Under the pieces are notes generated by a model that was not told the DNA's origin, searched no databases, and saw only the letters and a program-made list of their open reading frames with translations. Position numbers and translations under genes: made by a program. Shown piece by piece: positions 31,272-41,314 of a stretch of DNA of 64,000 bases (positions are counted from its first letter, which is position 1; each line of letters opens with the position of its first letter). Source of the stretch: Cyanidiococcus yangmingshanensis (lineage: Eukaryota > Rhodophyta > Bangiophyceae > Cyanidiales > Cyanidiaceae); the NCBI GenBank assembly GCA_013995675.1, contig VWRR01000001.1:682001-746000 (forward strand), in the 5' to 3' direction.

Positions 31272-32303
31272 TGCCCTGGGCTGCAGCTCTGTGAACTCGA
31301 TGTCACCGAGCCGCAGCGTGAATCGAGGTGATCCAGCAGACTCCGAAACCGATCGCTTGAGCTCAGTCGCGAGCCTCCATGCAACCGACTACGACAAGAC
31401 GAGGTAATAGAGCGCCATTCAGAAAATGGATTTCGTATTGGGGAGCGGCCATGGCGTCTGGCGCTATCGAGGCCTCCAAACGAATCCCAGGATCGATGCT
31501 TCAATCGATGTCGCGGACATAACGGGTGATGTTGTTGCACAAAAAACAGTTTTTTTGACAGAGTCGGCATGATTGGTGTCATTCGATGGAGTACAGATCC
31601 AGCAGATCAGTGATGTCGACTAGGCCTAGAAGCGCAAATGCGGTCGCTATCAAAACGAAGCGCTCCAGTACGATGGATAATTGCGAATTCTCGAACTGAG
31701 ACGACTGCTGCCCGATCAGCGTTGTTGTTTGGAGAATTCGAGAGACAATCATGGAAGGCTCCGCAAATGCCCTGTTCGAACAAATACGCGATTGAACGCA
31801 GCTGGGTCAAGTCAAACCTACGGTGGAGCCGGCGCTGTTCCCATCGCTTACGAACGAGACGAATCTCACTCTGTGGACCAGAACGAGCGTCCCAAACACT
31901 GCTCAGTCAGAGCGTTTAGAAACCGAGTCGTCTCGATCCATATGCGGGTGTCGACGTCACACCAACTTGGGATCTTTGAACTTTCCAAAAAGGCTACTAG
32001 GATGCAATCGTCTCCATATGAGTTCGTCGAGGCCACCGCTTGATGCCCTGGGGCGGCATACCCCTTACCGAGACGCACCTGCAAGCCAGTGCAGTGAACG
32101 ATGGGTCGCTTACTAGCTGGGGCGTCACCATCGGCCGCAAACGGTTCTTGCATCGTTGAGGCAAGCACCTCCGCTTGACTGCTCATGCTGCATCTGCGCA
32201 GTGGCGATCTCGGCATAAGCAGATCGTTCGCGCGAACCGTTACGCTGGTGCTCAACCAGGTCCAACGCTGATAGAGACATGAACTCGCACGTCTATGTCG
32301 ACG
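31272..32303. other. Intergenic stretch, convergent genes
   Basis: About 1 kb between the TDP1 and mTERF ends. Open frames up to 129 codons (minus, 31866-32255) have no ATG near the start and no recognised domain. Confidence 0.45.
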
Positions 32304-34004
32304 TCATCGCTCATGGGTTGGCCCTGTCGTCGCTTGAGGACGATCCACATCCATTCGCTGTGCATCGGCGGATTTCACGGCAACCTGTTGCATTCGACTT
32401 GCTATGAGTTGATCGAACTCTTCCTTGAATTTCAGAAATTCTTTTTGTGATGTGCGAGCAACCCGACGACAGAAATCAGTATCAGATGGAGCGATCACGA
32501 TCGAGAGACGCAGGCGAGCAGCCGTAAACCCCAGACGACGTAAATAGAGCAAACGCGGTGCGATGCGATCCCGAAGCGAGTACGAGAAAAAGGCCGGAAA
32601 CTCGAACACGCTCTGGATATCCATATTCATGACTGACTGAAGAAATTTCAGTTTGGGGCGGATATCTTGTTCAATATCGTAGAGCAGCAGCGGTGGAAGG
32701 CCGCGAACGAGGCCAGCGATATCCGTCAGGCCGTACTCCCGAAAGAGGGAAACCACAGGCTCTGCGTCTCGCTCTATGTCCAATGCAAGCAACGCTGGAA
32801 AGGCGCGATAGACCTTGGTCAAGTCATCTCGACAGAGGCCAAGACAATGCAAGTAGCCAGTGACGCGTTCAATGCGAGCGAGCGGCAGCGCCAGGCATCG
32901 CGGATAGGAGCGAACCATGGCGCCAATATGCTTTGTAGAGAGTTGGCAGCGTTCGCGCAGATATTCATGAATTGCACGAATATGAGTCACGTCTGTACGC
33001 AGCATTTCAGGATAGGCGTAGACGATCTGGCGAATGTATGGCGCATAACCAAGACAAAGATCCTGGGTGAGGTACTGCACAATGGTTCTAGCAACGTCCA
33101 CACTGTCCAGTGCTAGCAACCATGGAGCCCGCGTTACCAATCGTTTGAGTCCATCACTGTCTGGCTCGAAACCGCAGCCATTAGGTGGTTCAGTGGTCAG
33201 GAATACTAGTGCTTGTTCGAGTCGCCCCCGTCCATGAAGAAGACTCTGCAGTTGTTCCGGAACAATCATACGAAGCAATTCAGGAGAATCGAGGCCGTAT
33301 TGAGCAAGCTGCTGCAGTCGCTCGACCAGCTCGTTTCGAAACGAAAACCATGTCGTCAAGGGCATCGACGTATCGGCCAAGAGCGACCACCAATCAGACG
33401 TCTCAAGTGAGCTTGCTGCTGCCACCTGCCGTACAAAATCAACCAGTTGAGCAGCTACCTTTTCTTCGAGGCACTCGATATTCTTTTCCAACATGGTCGC
33501 TAGGGAGGCGGAACTACAGTCGCCGGCTGCGAAGCATTGCAGGGCGCGATGCCACGTTGAAGACGAAGACTGCACCGCAACCTTCGCAGCCGTCTCCTCT
33601 GGCACTCCATAGGCGCAGAGCGCGCTGGTCAGGGTCAGGGTCAGGTTGCTATCAACTTGTGCGTCTTGCGGTTTTCGGGCACCTTCGCTGACCACAGAAC
33701 TTGCATCGTCAGCTGGCGTCGACGCCCTTGAGAGACGTTGTTGCAACTTCCGAGCGAAGCCCTCGAAACGCTGCGCTATCCTTTCAAACAGTGAAACAGC
33801 CGACTTTAAATGTCCTTCAGATTTATTTCCGTCATCATGGCGATGAGTCTGGCGTTCTGCACAAAGTAGGGTTTGACCCAAACGGGGTCGTTTTCGATCG
33901 ATCCGAACGGGTGGAGCTCCCTGACACCTGGCCGTCGCGACACAGTGCAGTCTCCACTGCGGAGTGCGTCGATCAGAATGAACCACCAATGGTGCTACGA
34001 ACAT
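32304..34004 (-). CDS. mTERF-family organellar transcription/termination factor
   Basis: A 566-residue nucleic-acid-binding protein of mitochondria or plastids. The C-terminal two thirds consist of repeated ~30-residue mTERF helices with the recurring proline-leucine pattern: YPEMLRTDVTHI, YPRCLALPLARI, FPALLALDIERD, LPPLLLYDIEQD and FPAFFSYSLRDRI. About 100 basic, poorly conserved N-terminal residues suit an organelle-targeting peptide, followed by a low-complexity linker. The open frame continues to 34127 with no ATG, so ATG 34004 is preferred. Members bind organellar DNA or RNA and affect transcription, splicing or ribosome assembly; the exact role cannot be read from the sequence. Confidence 0.85.
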   Translation of the reverse strand: MFVAPLVVHSDRRTPQWRLHCVATARCQGAPPVRIDRKRPRLGQTLLCAERQTHRHDDGNKSEGHLKSAVSLFERIAQRFEGFARKLQQRLSRASTPADDASSVVSEGARKPQDAQVDSNLTLTLTSALCAYGVPEETAAKVAVQSSSSTWHRALQCFAAGDCSSASLATMLEKNIECLEEKVAAQLVDFVRQVAAASSLETSDWWSLLADTSMPLTTWFSFRNELVERLQQLAQYGLDSPELLRMIVPEQLQSLLHGRGRLEQALVFLTTEPPNGCGFEPDSDGLKRLVTRAPWLLALDSVDVARTIVQYLTQDLCLGYAPYIRQIVYAYPEMLRTDVTHIRAIHEYLRERCQLSTKHIGAMVRSYPRCLALPLARIERVTGYLHCLGLCRDDLTKVYRAFPALLALDIERDAEPVVSLFREYGLTDIAGLVRGLPPLLLYDIEQDIRPKLKFLQSVMNMDIQSVFEFPAFFSYSLRDRIAPRLLYLRRLGFTAARLRLSIVIAPSDTDFCRRVARTSQKEFLKFKEEFDQLIASRMQQVAVKSADAQRMDVDRPQATTGPTHER

Positions 34005-35421
34005 GCGGCTCTCTGCGATGTATCCAAGTTCTGCAGCAACTGAACCGGATTCTATGAACGTTGGCACGAACCCGGTCGTCAGCCAGCAACGACCCTGACG
34101 AGAGCACGTCAACGACCAAGCCGCCACGGGTACGTTCGAGGCCGCCGACTGCGTTTCCGGTTCGCGAAACAGGTACCCCCGGCCAGCAATCTCATTTGGC
34201 TACTCATGACTGATGTCCGCTCACCGTGCAGAATCGAATGGAATCGGGTGATGTGACAAGAAGGACGATACAGCAAGCCAAAAACGTGTTTTCGTTCAGC
34301 AATCGTGGAGGAACGCCCTCCGGTATGCGAACCGAATGCACTGTAGCAAGACTCGAGTTGGCTTCGGGAGGTGTGTAATCAGCAGTCAGATGGTGCCTGC
34401 TTCGTTGCTCGGGGAGCCGTATGGGATCACGACTGCAACGATGGGAAGCAACGCAGCACAACAGGCAGATTGGTCCCCGAATGACTGGTGAGACCTATTT
34501 CCGAAAGATAAAGATCGTCGACAATACCCATCGTCACGAGGTTACAACCGTGCTATAAGAGAGATCTATCCAACAGCATCGATCGTCAGCTCGCCACAAG
34601 CCTTGATACGTATTCATTTTCCTGAGACTTGATGCGAACGTCGCCCTCGTTTCTGTTGCGCCCGTCGTCCGCGATCGCTCAAGCTCATTTAGAAAACGCG
34701 CGATTATTATCGATGGTTGCAGGCGTTTGGGGTTTTCGACCCCATGACAAGAACAACCACCTACCGGCGGGTTCAGCGATCGACCCATAAACCTCGGGAC
34801 AGAGAGGTCATGGCCAACGCAGCGCCATGGTCGGTTACCAGAGCGAACCGAACCCGCACTGGGACCGATCGAGCATCGCATCTGCGGCTGGAAACTGGGC
34901 GTCATCGGGCATGGCCGCCGCGAGACCCAGCCCATCTGCGAAATCTTCCCACGACAAGCCACATTTACTGCGAACTCGTATCCATGATATCAACCTGGGA
35001 TGCTAACAGCAAGTCCGGGGTGCAAATCTCCCCATGGCAAGCCACATTCACTGCGAACTCGTATCCATGATATCAACCTGGGATGCTAACAACAAGTCCG
35101 GGGTTCAAGCCCGCGATGCGCAACCTTCCGTGCATGCCGTTCTCCCGCATCGGCGCAACATCCGTTGTCCGTTTGCCGGTCAGCCAGCCAGTAAGGCGGA
35201 TCGCACACCGCCCGGTGGCAATCCGTGCGGATGTCGCGCGGGTGAATCTCGCGCCCAATGCTCATCGTCGGGGACACGTGTTTTCCCTCGTTCCGTTCCC
35301 CAGACGCGTCAGAAAACCATGGCGAAGACATGAACGCGCATCGCCAAGCGCGCAGCATGCAATGCGTTGATTTGAATCCGAACACGCTGCGACTTGTATT
35401 GCTGTGGACACACGTATCTTC
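34005..35421. other. 1.4-kb divergent intergenic region with an 83-bp tandem duplication
   Basis: It separates the mTERF and UDP-glucose dehydrogenase starts. The notable content is the two-copy tandem repeat at 34941-35106. No gene recognised elsewhere. Confidence 0.5.
34941..35106. repeat. Tandem duplication, two copies of 83 bp
   Basis: Copy 1 begins at aaatct 34941 and copy 2 at 35024. Both contain actgcgaactcgtatccatg and the block tgatatcaacctgggatgc, then aagtccgggg; only a few bases differ. A weaker third start (gcaaccttccgtgcatgcc) may follow. The second copy ends in a T-arm-like ggttcaagccc, but its stem does not pair, so it is not called a tRNA. Confidence 0.85.
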
Positions 35422-36846
35422 ATGCTTGGTTCGCGACCGCTTCGGGTGGCCTGTATTGGTGCAGGCTATGTCGGTGGTCCGACGATGGCGGTAATCGCTT
35501 CCAAAACATCACCTGACGCGGTCCAGATACAGGTTCTGGACATTTCCGAAGAGCGGATCGCTGCGTGGAACTCGGACCGCTTGCCGCTTTACGAGCCAGG
35601 GCTTACCGAGCTGGTCTTCGGCTCTCGGGGCCGAAACTTGCACTTTTCAACGGCGATTGAAGATGGCATCAAGTGGGCCGACCTGATATTCGTGGCCGTA
35701 AACACGCCAACCAAGGAGTGTGGTATTGGGGCGGGTTCAGCGGCCGACCTGACCTATGTTGAGCTGGCGGCTCGTCAGATCGCAGCAGCAGCCGACACAC
35801 CCAAGATCGTGGTAGAGAAGAGCACGGTGCCGATCCGCACGGCCGAGGCGCTAGGTGCTATCCTGGAAGCATGTGGGCGAACCTCCTTCGAGATCTTGTC
35901 CAATCCTGAGTTCCTAGCAGAGGGCACTGCAGTTCGCGATCTCTGCGAACCAGATCGGGTCCTCATTGGCGGCAACCTGGAGACAGACTCTGGGCGTCGG
36001 GCTGTGGAGACCTTGACAGAGCTCTACGCGCACTGGGTACCTCGCGAGCGGATCCTCGCGACGAATGTCTGGTCCAGTGAGCTGAGCAAGCTTGTGGCGA
36101 ATGCGTTTTTGGCCCAGCGGGTGTCATCGATCAACTCAATCTCAGCGCTATGCGAGCTCAGCGGAGCAGAAATCGATGAAGTAGCACGGGCAGTGGGACT
36201 TGACGCACGCATTGGACCCCATTTTCTCAAATGCAGTGTGGGCTTTGGCGGGTCCTGTTTCCAAAAGGACATTCTGAATCTGGTTTACTTGTGTGAGTCG
36301 TTCGGGTTAAACACCGTAGCGGATTACTGGCGCTCGGTGATTGCCATTAATGACTGGCAGAAACAGCGGTTCACTGCTCGTATCCTGCACGGTTTGTACA
36401 ACACTGCGACCAACAAGAAAATTGCCATTCTGGGATTCGCTTTCAAGAAGGACACCGGTGACACACGCGAGAGCGCAGCCATCGATGTGTGTGGTAATTT
36501 GCTCCAAGAGTGCGCGAAACTAAGCATTTACGATCCCAAAGTACCGGCGGAGCAGATATGGACGGATCTCACGCGTCGTTGTCGACGCACGCGAGATGAG
36601 CTAGCCCACTACGTCACGCTAGCTGAGTCCGCAGAGGAGGCAGCCATGAACAGTCACGCCATCGTTATCCTAACCGAATGGGACGAGTTCCGAACGCTCG
36701 ACTACGCCAAAGTCTACAAAGGCATGTGCCGTCCGGCTTTCCTTTTCGATGGTCGTAGTATTTGCGATATGAAGGCACTCTCCCAAATCGGATTTGTGTG
36801 CTATGCGATCGGCAGCCCGGTCGATTCGCGCATCAGACTGCGCTGA
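35422..36846 (+). CDS. UGDH: UDP-glucose 6-dehydrogenase
   Basis: A 474-residue cytosolic enzyme that oxidises UDP-glucose to UDP-glucuronate with two NAD+. It has the N-terminal Rossmann motif IGAGYVGGPT, NTPTKECGIGAGSAADLTYVE, VEKSTVPIRTAEALG and SNPEFLAEGTAVRDL. The catalytic cysteine lies in FGGSCFQKD, and AFKKDTGDTRESAAIDVC is in the C-terminal domain. The length is normal for eukaryotic UGDH (about 480-494). The frame opens with GTG at 35404, but ATG 35422 (MLGSRPLRVACIG) places the Rossmann fold right at the start as in orthologues. It supplies precursors for acidic glycans, consistent with the sulfotransferases and the GDP-sugar transporter in the window. Confidence 0.97.
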   Translation: MLGSRPLRVACIGAGYVGGPTMAVIASKTSPDAVQIQVLDISEERIAAWNSDRLPLYEPGLTELVFGSRGRNLHFSTAIEDGIKWADLIFVAVNTPTKECGIGAGSAADLTYVELAARQIAAAADTPKIVVEKSTVPIRTAEALGAILEACGRTSFEILSNPEFLAEGTAVRDLCEPDRVLIGGNLETDSGRRAVETLTELYAHWVPRERILATNVWSSELSKLVANAFLAQRVSSINSISALCELSGAEIDEVARAVGLDARIGPHFLKCSVGFGGSCFQKDILNLVYLCESFGLNTVADYWRSVIAINDWQKQRFTARILHGLYNTATNKKIAILGFAFKKDTGDTRESAAIDVCGNLLQECAKLSIYDPKVPAEQIWTDLTRRCRRTRDELAHYVTLAESAEEAAMNSHAIVILTEWDEFRTLDYAKVYKGMCRPAFLFDGRSICDMKALSQIGFVCYAIGSPVDSRIRLR

Positions 36847-36927
36847 CGGACAGTCCATGCCTGCTCATGGCTCTGGCTGGAGAACACCCTACCAACGTGT
36901 TCCGTTTTCGCTGGGAACGCAACTGGT

Positions 36928-37600
36928 TCAAAATGGGGCAACGCTGACGCGCAAGAGCTCCACATCGTATGTTACCGTCTCGTTGGGCGGCACCAGGCAG
37001 CCCTGGCCCTCCAGGCAGACACCGCGTTCCCCGAAAGCCAGATCGCTTGGCACAATGAGTCGTCGCCTGCCCCCTACCTTCATGGTCTCGATGCCCTTCT
37101 CGACCCCGGGAACCATCTGTTTCTTACCGTAAATGAATGCGAGCGGTTTTCGACCCTTGGCAGTCGTGTTATCAAATATCACCCCATTAGAAAGGTACCC
37201 TATGTAGTTGATCACGACAAGGTCGCCATCTTTCGGACTGCTGCCTGAACCCGCCTTGTAGTCGCGGTACAGAACACCCGATGGATCTTGAATAAACTTG
37301 GAGATATCGACTTTGCCGGCACTTGACCCTGCCGCCCGGGCCAATCGACGGTCCCCAAGCACGACCCAAGCCAGAACACCACTCAGAGTCATAGCTCTGC
37401 TTAGGAACTGGCGTCCGCGTCGACAACGCGCACAATAAACACGCATTTTGCTGGGGCTCTCGAAAGACTGCACGCAGCTGCCCCTGTCGAGGAGGTCGCT
37501 CCCGTTGGAGACAACGCAGCGCCGCAGACTCACACACGATCTCTTTGTTCCGGTAGACAAACCTCGTGCGAATACTTGGCTTTGATCCTACAAAAACCAT
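36928..37600 (-). CDS. FKBP-type peptidyl-prolyl isomerase, probable thylakoid lumen protein
   Basis: The C-terminal ~135 residues form one FKBP domain (GDLVVINYIGYLSNGVIFDN, PGVEKGIETMKVGGRRRLIVP, then GERG and TYDVELLRV) with a CLEGQGC insert, two cysteines able to form a disulfide. The preceding stretch RRGRQFLSRAMTLSGVLAW followed by ARAAG resembles a twin-arginine thylakoid transfer signal with an A-x-A-like cut site. A full bipartite transit peptide appears when the frame beginning at ATG 37600 (MVFVGSKPSIRTRFVYRNK) joins this frame by dropping one base near the AAA codon of that segment, about 37540-37550. If not joined, ATG 37446 gives a 172-residue form with only the lumenal part. 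The 5' join is less certain than the domain call. Confidence 0.85.
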
Positions 37601-38783
37601 TGCACTATGGTGACGAATGAACCTAGTTCCCTGACGAACCCTAGGTGGGTGCGTTCACGCCTACACGCTCGCGTGGACGAGGGAACGCGCGATGCCGATG
37701 GACAGGTGCGCGATCTCAGTCGGCTGGGCCGTACACGCGCGCCATGGAATTCGGCCGGCGGCGATCGCAGCGGCGACGGCAGCGCCTGTTCGATGGACGA
37801 CGCGCTGCGCATCCTTCTCTTCTGCAGGCGCGGTCATGACGACGTTCCACGGTGCTATGTGCTGCAGGGGACAGCGAACCAGGAGATGGGTACTCGAGAG
37901 GCAATAGAGATCAGTGTCTACTGATTATGGAATGCGCATCGGTCTGTTTGCCTGATGGTAAGTTTGGCGGAGCCTACAAGTCCAGATTTGGCCGCGTATT
38001 GGAAACCTTATCTCTCGCGGACTTGTGCGTGTGTGCGAGTCGCGTTGTTGATACAACCAGATATGACAGTGTGATGCTGCAATTTTGATGCGACGAAGCA
38101 ACAAGATCATCCATCAGGTTTTGTCTTCGACTTTACGCGTGAAAGGGAACGCAGAGGATGCGTTACGTGCGCAGCGACTCGGGTCTCATGACGTGGTAGT
38201 GTTCGGCGAATCAGCGACTTTCTCAAAACGACGACTTGTTTGGGTGTAGTTGCTCCAGTTTGTATAGGGGTCCGCGCGGATATCTGGCGTGATGCGATGT
38301 AAAGTTGGTATCAGCGACGACCGACCAGGAGATTCTTTTCGAAAGCGACACGATTCGGACGAAACCCGCCCTATCTTGACGCAGCGGCTGCATGAAGGTG
38401 CGTGGTCGGGTCTGTCACCACCTCTAAAATGGGCTTGTGCATATGGTCTCGCTCTAGTCTGGGTATGTGCCCTATGCAGTTGCGACCACAACAGCGGCCT
38501 TGCTTCGACTCGTTAGAGCAGCGTATAGACGCGCGTCACAGAGCTCTGCTGAGGCGGTCTCCTATCTTTTCGAGCCATGCATGGACTTGGACAATACCCA
38601 GAGACACCATGCGCGACCGCGCCTCCGTTGACATTCAGTCAGAGCGTCCGTAACCTCCCGCGACCGTATAACAGGTCAGATGCAGCCGCCGGAACCAATG
38701 CACCCTACGCCGGAGCATCTGGTTCTTCTCGGCGAAAACGCGATGTTCCAGTCGAAGATTCGTTTATTAGCCACACGAAACAT
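37601..38783. other. 1.2-kb intergenic stretch
   Basis: No recognisable gene. The GC-rich part at 37640-37860 gives open frames on all strands (for example 105 codons from 37607, only six bases from the FKBP start on the other strand), judged non-coding. Confidence 0.45.
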
Positions 38784-39539
38784 CTAATCCTGTCGTAAAC
38801 TGTGGCGCTCGTAGCGCACGCCGCTTCCGGTTACTGCATAGATCTCCACGGCGTCACCGGTGAGAATATCCCTCTCGGCCGCTGAATTGAAAACATCACG
38901 AGTGAGTTCGATGGCCTCATCAAGGCTCAAGGACGCCATGCGCTGGTCGTCAGGCAAATCGTACTTCTGCCGACCAGCGAGCTGCTGATCAAGCACCGGT
39001 TGCACCAGCGTCTGTCCTGATCCACTGCAGACAACTTTGACTTTCTCAAAGGAACCAATCGCATCGTATCCGAAGACGAATCCTTCGCCAGTGTTGTCAT
39101 CGATCCCTCCCAGAACATTGAACGCGTAAATCGGGAAAAAGCGTCTACTGTAGAGTGTATTGCTCAAGAGCTGGGCAATCGCACTCAGCGACATCTGCTT
39201 TTGATGCTGGTACTTGTAGACCTCGAGACGAGATCGGAGTATCTTGTGGAGGTATTGTCGATCGGCACCCATGCCAGCACTCGCCAAAACAGCCTGATCC
39301 GTCAAGCGCACAATTTTCGTCAAGTTTCGGCTCGGTACTGAGAAACCAACTGAAAAGCGAGTATCCGCCGCGACGACGGCGTAGTCTCGCCCGGCAAGCG
39401 CCAACACAGTGCCGCCGTTGTCGACGTATGGCGACCAGGAACGCTGGTGCGAGATCAACGCCTGTTGAGCGCTCGGACCCAGATTGGACGACATCCAACT
39501 CGATTCCGTGAATCTAGTTTGATCTTCTTGGGGTCGCAT
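38784..39539 (-). CDS. PSMB1: 20S proteasome subunit beta-6
   Basis: A 251-residue non-catalytic beta subunit of the 20S core, with short N-terminal extension then NGGTVLALAGRDYAVVAADTR. It continues FSVPSRNLTKIVRL, ASAGMGADRQYLHKIL, RRFFPIYAFNVLGGID and GEGFVFGYDAIGSFEK, the beta-6 (PBF1/Pre7) signatures. The mature N-terminal Thr of catalytic beta subunits is not expected here. The frame is open to 39584 without ATG; ATG 39539 gives a length like plant and yeast beta-6. Confidence 0.95.
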   Translation of the reverse strand: MRPQEDQTRFTESSWMSSNLGPSAQQALISHQRSWSPYVDNGGTVLALAGRDYAVVAADTRFSVGFSVPSRNLTKIVRLTDQAVLASAGMGADRQYLHKILRSRLEVYKYQHQKQMSLSAIAQLLSNTLYSRRFFPIYAFNVLGGIDDNTGEGFVFGYDAIGSFEKVKVVCSGSGQTLVQPVLDQQLAGRQKYDLPDDQRMASLSLDEAIELTRDVFNSAAERDILTGDAVEIYAVTGSGVRYERHSLRQD

Positions 39540-41314
39540 CCGACAACTACCCGTCAACACAGGCCTGCACAGTGGTGAGGGCAACAGGAAGCCAATCCAG
39601 ACACGCTCTCACTAGAAACCACAGCGCAAAGACGCAAGCGCTTTTCCAGCCTCTAAAAATATGTATCACGAACCGACCTGCTTATTCCAGCGAAATCAGG
39701 AAAGTACCTATCTACAGATGATGAGGTATTTGTGTTGCAACAGCCTCGCGCTCGCTTGGCAGTGCAAGTTACAGCGCGGCACCACCGTTACAACCGCTGC
39801 AGCGCAGTCTCTCAAAACTAGAACACGTTTGCTAACCTTACGTCACGATAGCGAAATCGAAACCAAGATCTCGACGATAATCCAAAACTGGAAGGCAACG
39901 GCTTGCAGATAAACACGTAACAACTCGAGACCAGCCCCTCCAGCTGAATCAAGTTCAGCGGGATGGTCGATCGGCCAGAGCGTAGCGTCCCCGCCGGTCG
40001 CCTCCGACGGGCACGGATGCCGTGCGAGACCCCCACCGCATGCGAACGGAACGATTGGGTGGTACGCTCGGATATCATGGAGTGCTGTTTCGATTACAGG
40101 TAAAAAGTACTATTGATCTGGTGGAAAATTCCTGGAGACTGGAATCGTGGCTTTTTCTTTGCATTGAACTGCAAGAGGTGTACGTACGGATATTCATCAA
40201 GGCGTGAGGCGAGTCTCTGGTGGCCGCTGCGCTCAGGTCTCCGCATCGGCAACGAGAACGCGGTGTCACTGCAGAGCTTTTTGTACTGAAAGTTGGGTAT
40301 CATCTTGTTCTGATGCGTTACAGTGATCGACTGGAAGCGATCGCGTGGCGGCAATGAGGTCATAGAACCGCACTAGGGAATCGTGCGCTTCTTGCTCGGC
40401 AGGATCGAGGTTCGAAAACCCATACAGGAGCATGAGTAAAAAGTGCAACGCTAGAGATCATCAAAGCATCGTCTCTTGTTTTCGTGAAGCATTCTTTTAA
40501 AAGAGGTTCAAGTCCGCTTGTTGTCGTCCCGATGACGTGCAAGAACTCTATCTGTTCTAGAACGAGCCTGCCAGGCGAAACGGATGAAAATCATTCATCT
40601 CCTAGGATCAGTGATCACCCTGCTGCTTTGATCACGCAGTCCCGTACGAGAACGGGAGAGAAATGGTCCAGTTCTAAAATCAGACGAGGTGGATCCATCA
40701 GCGCTTGACTGCTCGTTGAATCCGGCTGCTCATAAGTCGATGAACTGAGCGATGACCGTGCTATTCGCCTCGAGGGAACATGTACGCTGACGTTCTCCTT
40801 CGGGGAATGCGCGACTTCAAGTCGTTGCTGAGCATAGAGCCTCTGATGTGCGTGCTTTGGAATGAGCACGCCTCGCCATTTGGGGCGAGCGTGGGACTGA
40901 TCCGCATTCTCCTCATCGTCATGATCATGTTGACGATGCTTCACCCCCTGTGCGGTGCATGCGACTTCCTCCGCAGATCGCGCCCGTGCAAGCATCGTTT
41001 TTGTTCATGTCCAAGGCGGCGCTCGACCATCGAAAACGAAGAACTCACTCGTGATCCTGCACAAGCTGGCGTGCTCCTCGCCAAGAACCGTCGCCGAAAA
41101 ATTCACAATCGGGTGCCTCTATCTGCGTCTCGCGATGTCCAAGGCAGACCGAACGCCCAACCAGTCATCTGAAAAGATAGGACCCAGCAGGGCACTCGAT
41201 CGGCGCGAAGCAGCGTTTCGACCTGATTCGGGCATTCGGGCTGGCAAGCGCCCTTCTACGGTTGTGAAATCGCGGCTCGTAGGGCACCATCGTTGGCGCA
41301 ATGATCAGTCTCGC
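39540..41314. other. 1.8-kb gene-poor stretch
   Basis: Longest clear gap apart from that before the B-box gene. Frames up to 130 codons (40780-41172, plus) show no domain. It must include the proteasome gene promoter and the phosphate transporter 3' region. Confidence 0.45.

Noticed and set aside
35090-35115. T-arm-like sequence ggggttcaagccc suggesting a tRNA, possibly permuted
   Set aside because: The T stem does not pair in the required positions, and no matching acceptor or D-arm box A was found nearby.
37607-37924. 105-codon plus-strand frame starting six bases from the FKBP start
   Set aside because: Leaves no room for promoters on either side and has no homology.
40495-40530. Second T-arm-like site (ggttcaagtcc)
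   Set aside because: One stem mismatch, and the following bases have no acceptor-strand partner upstream.
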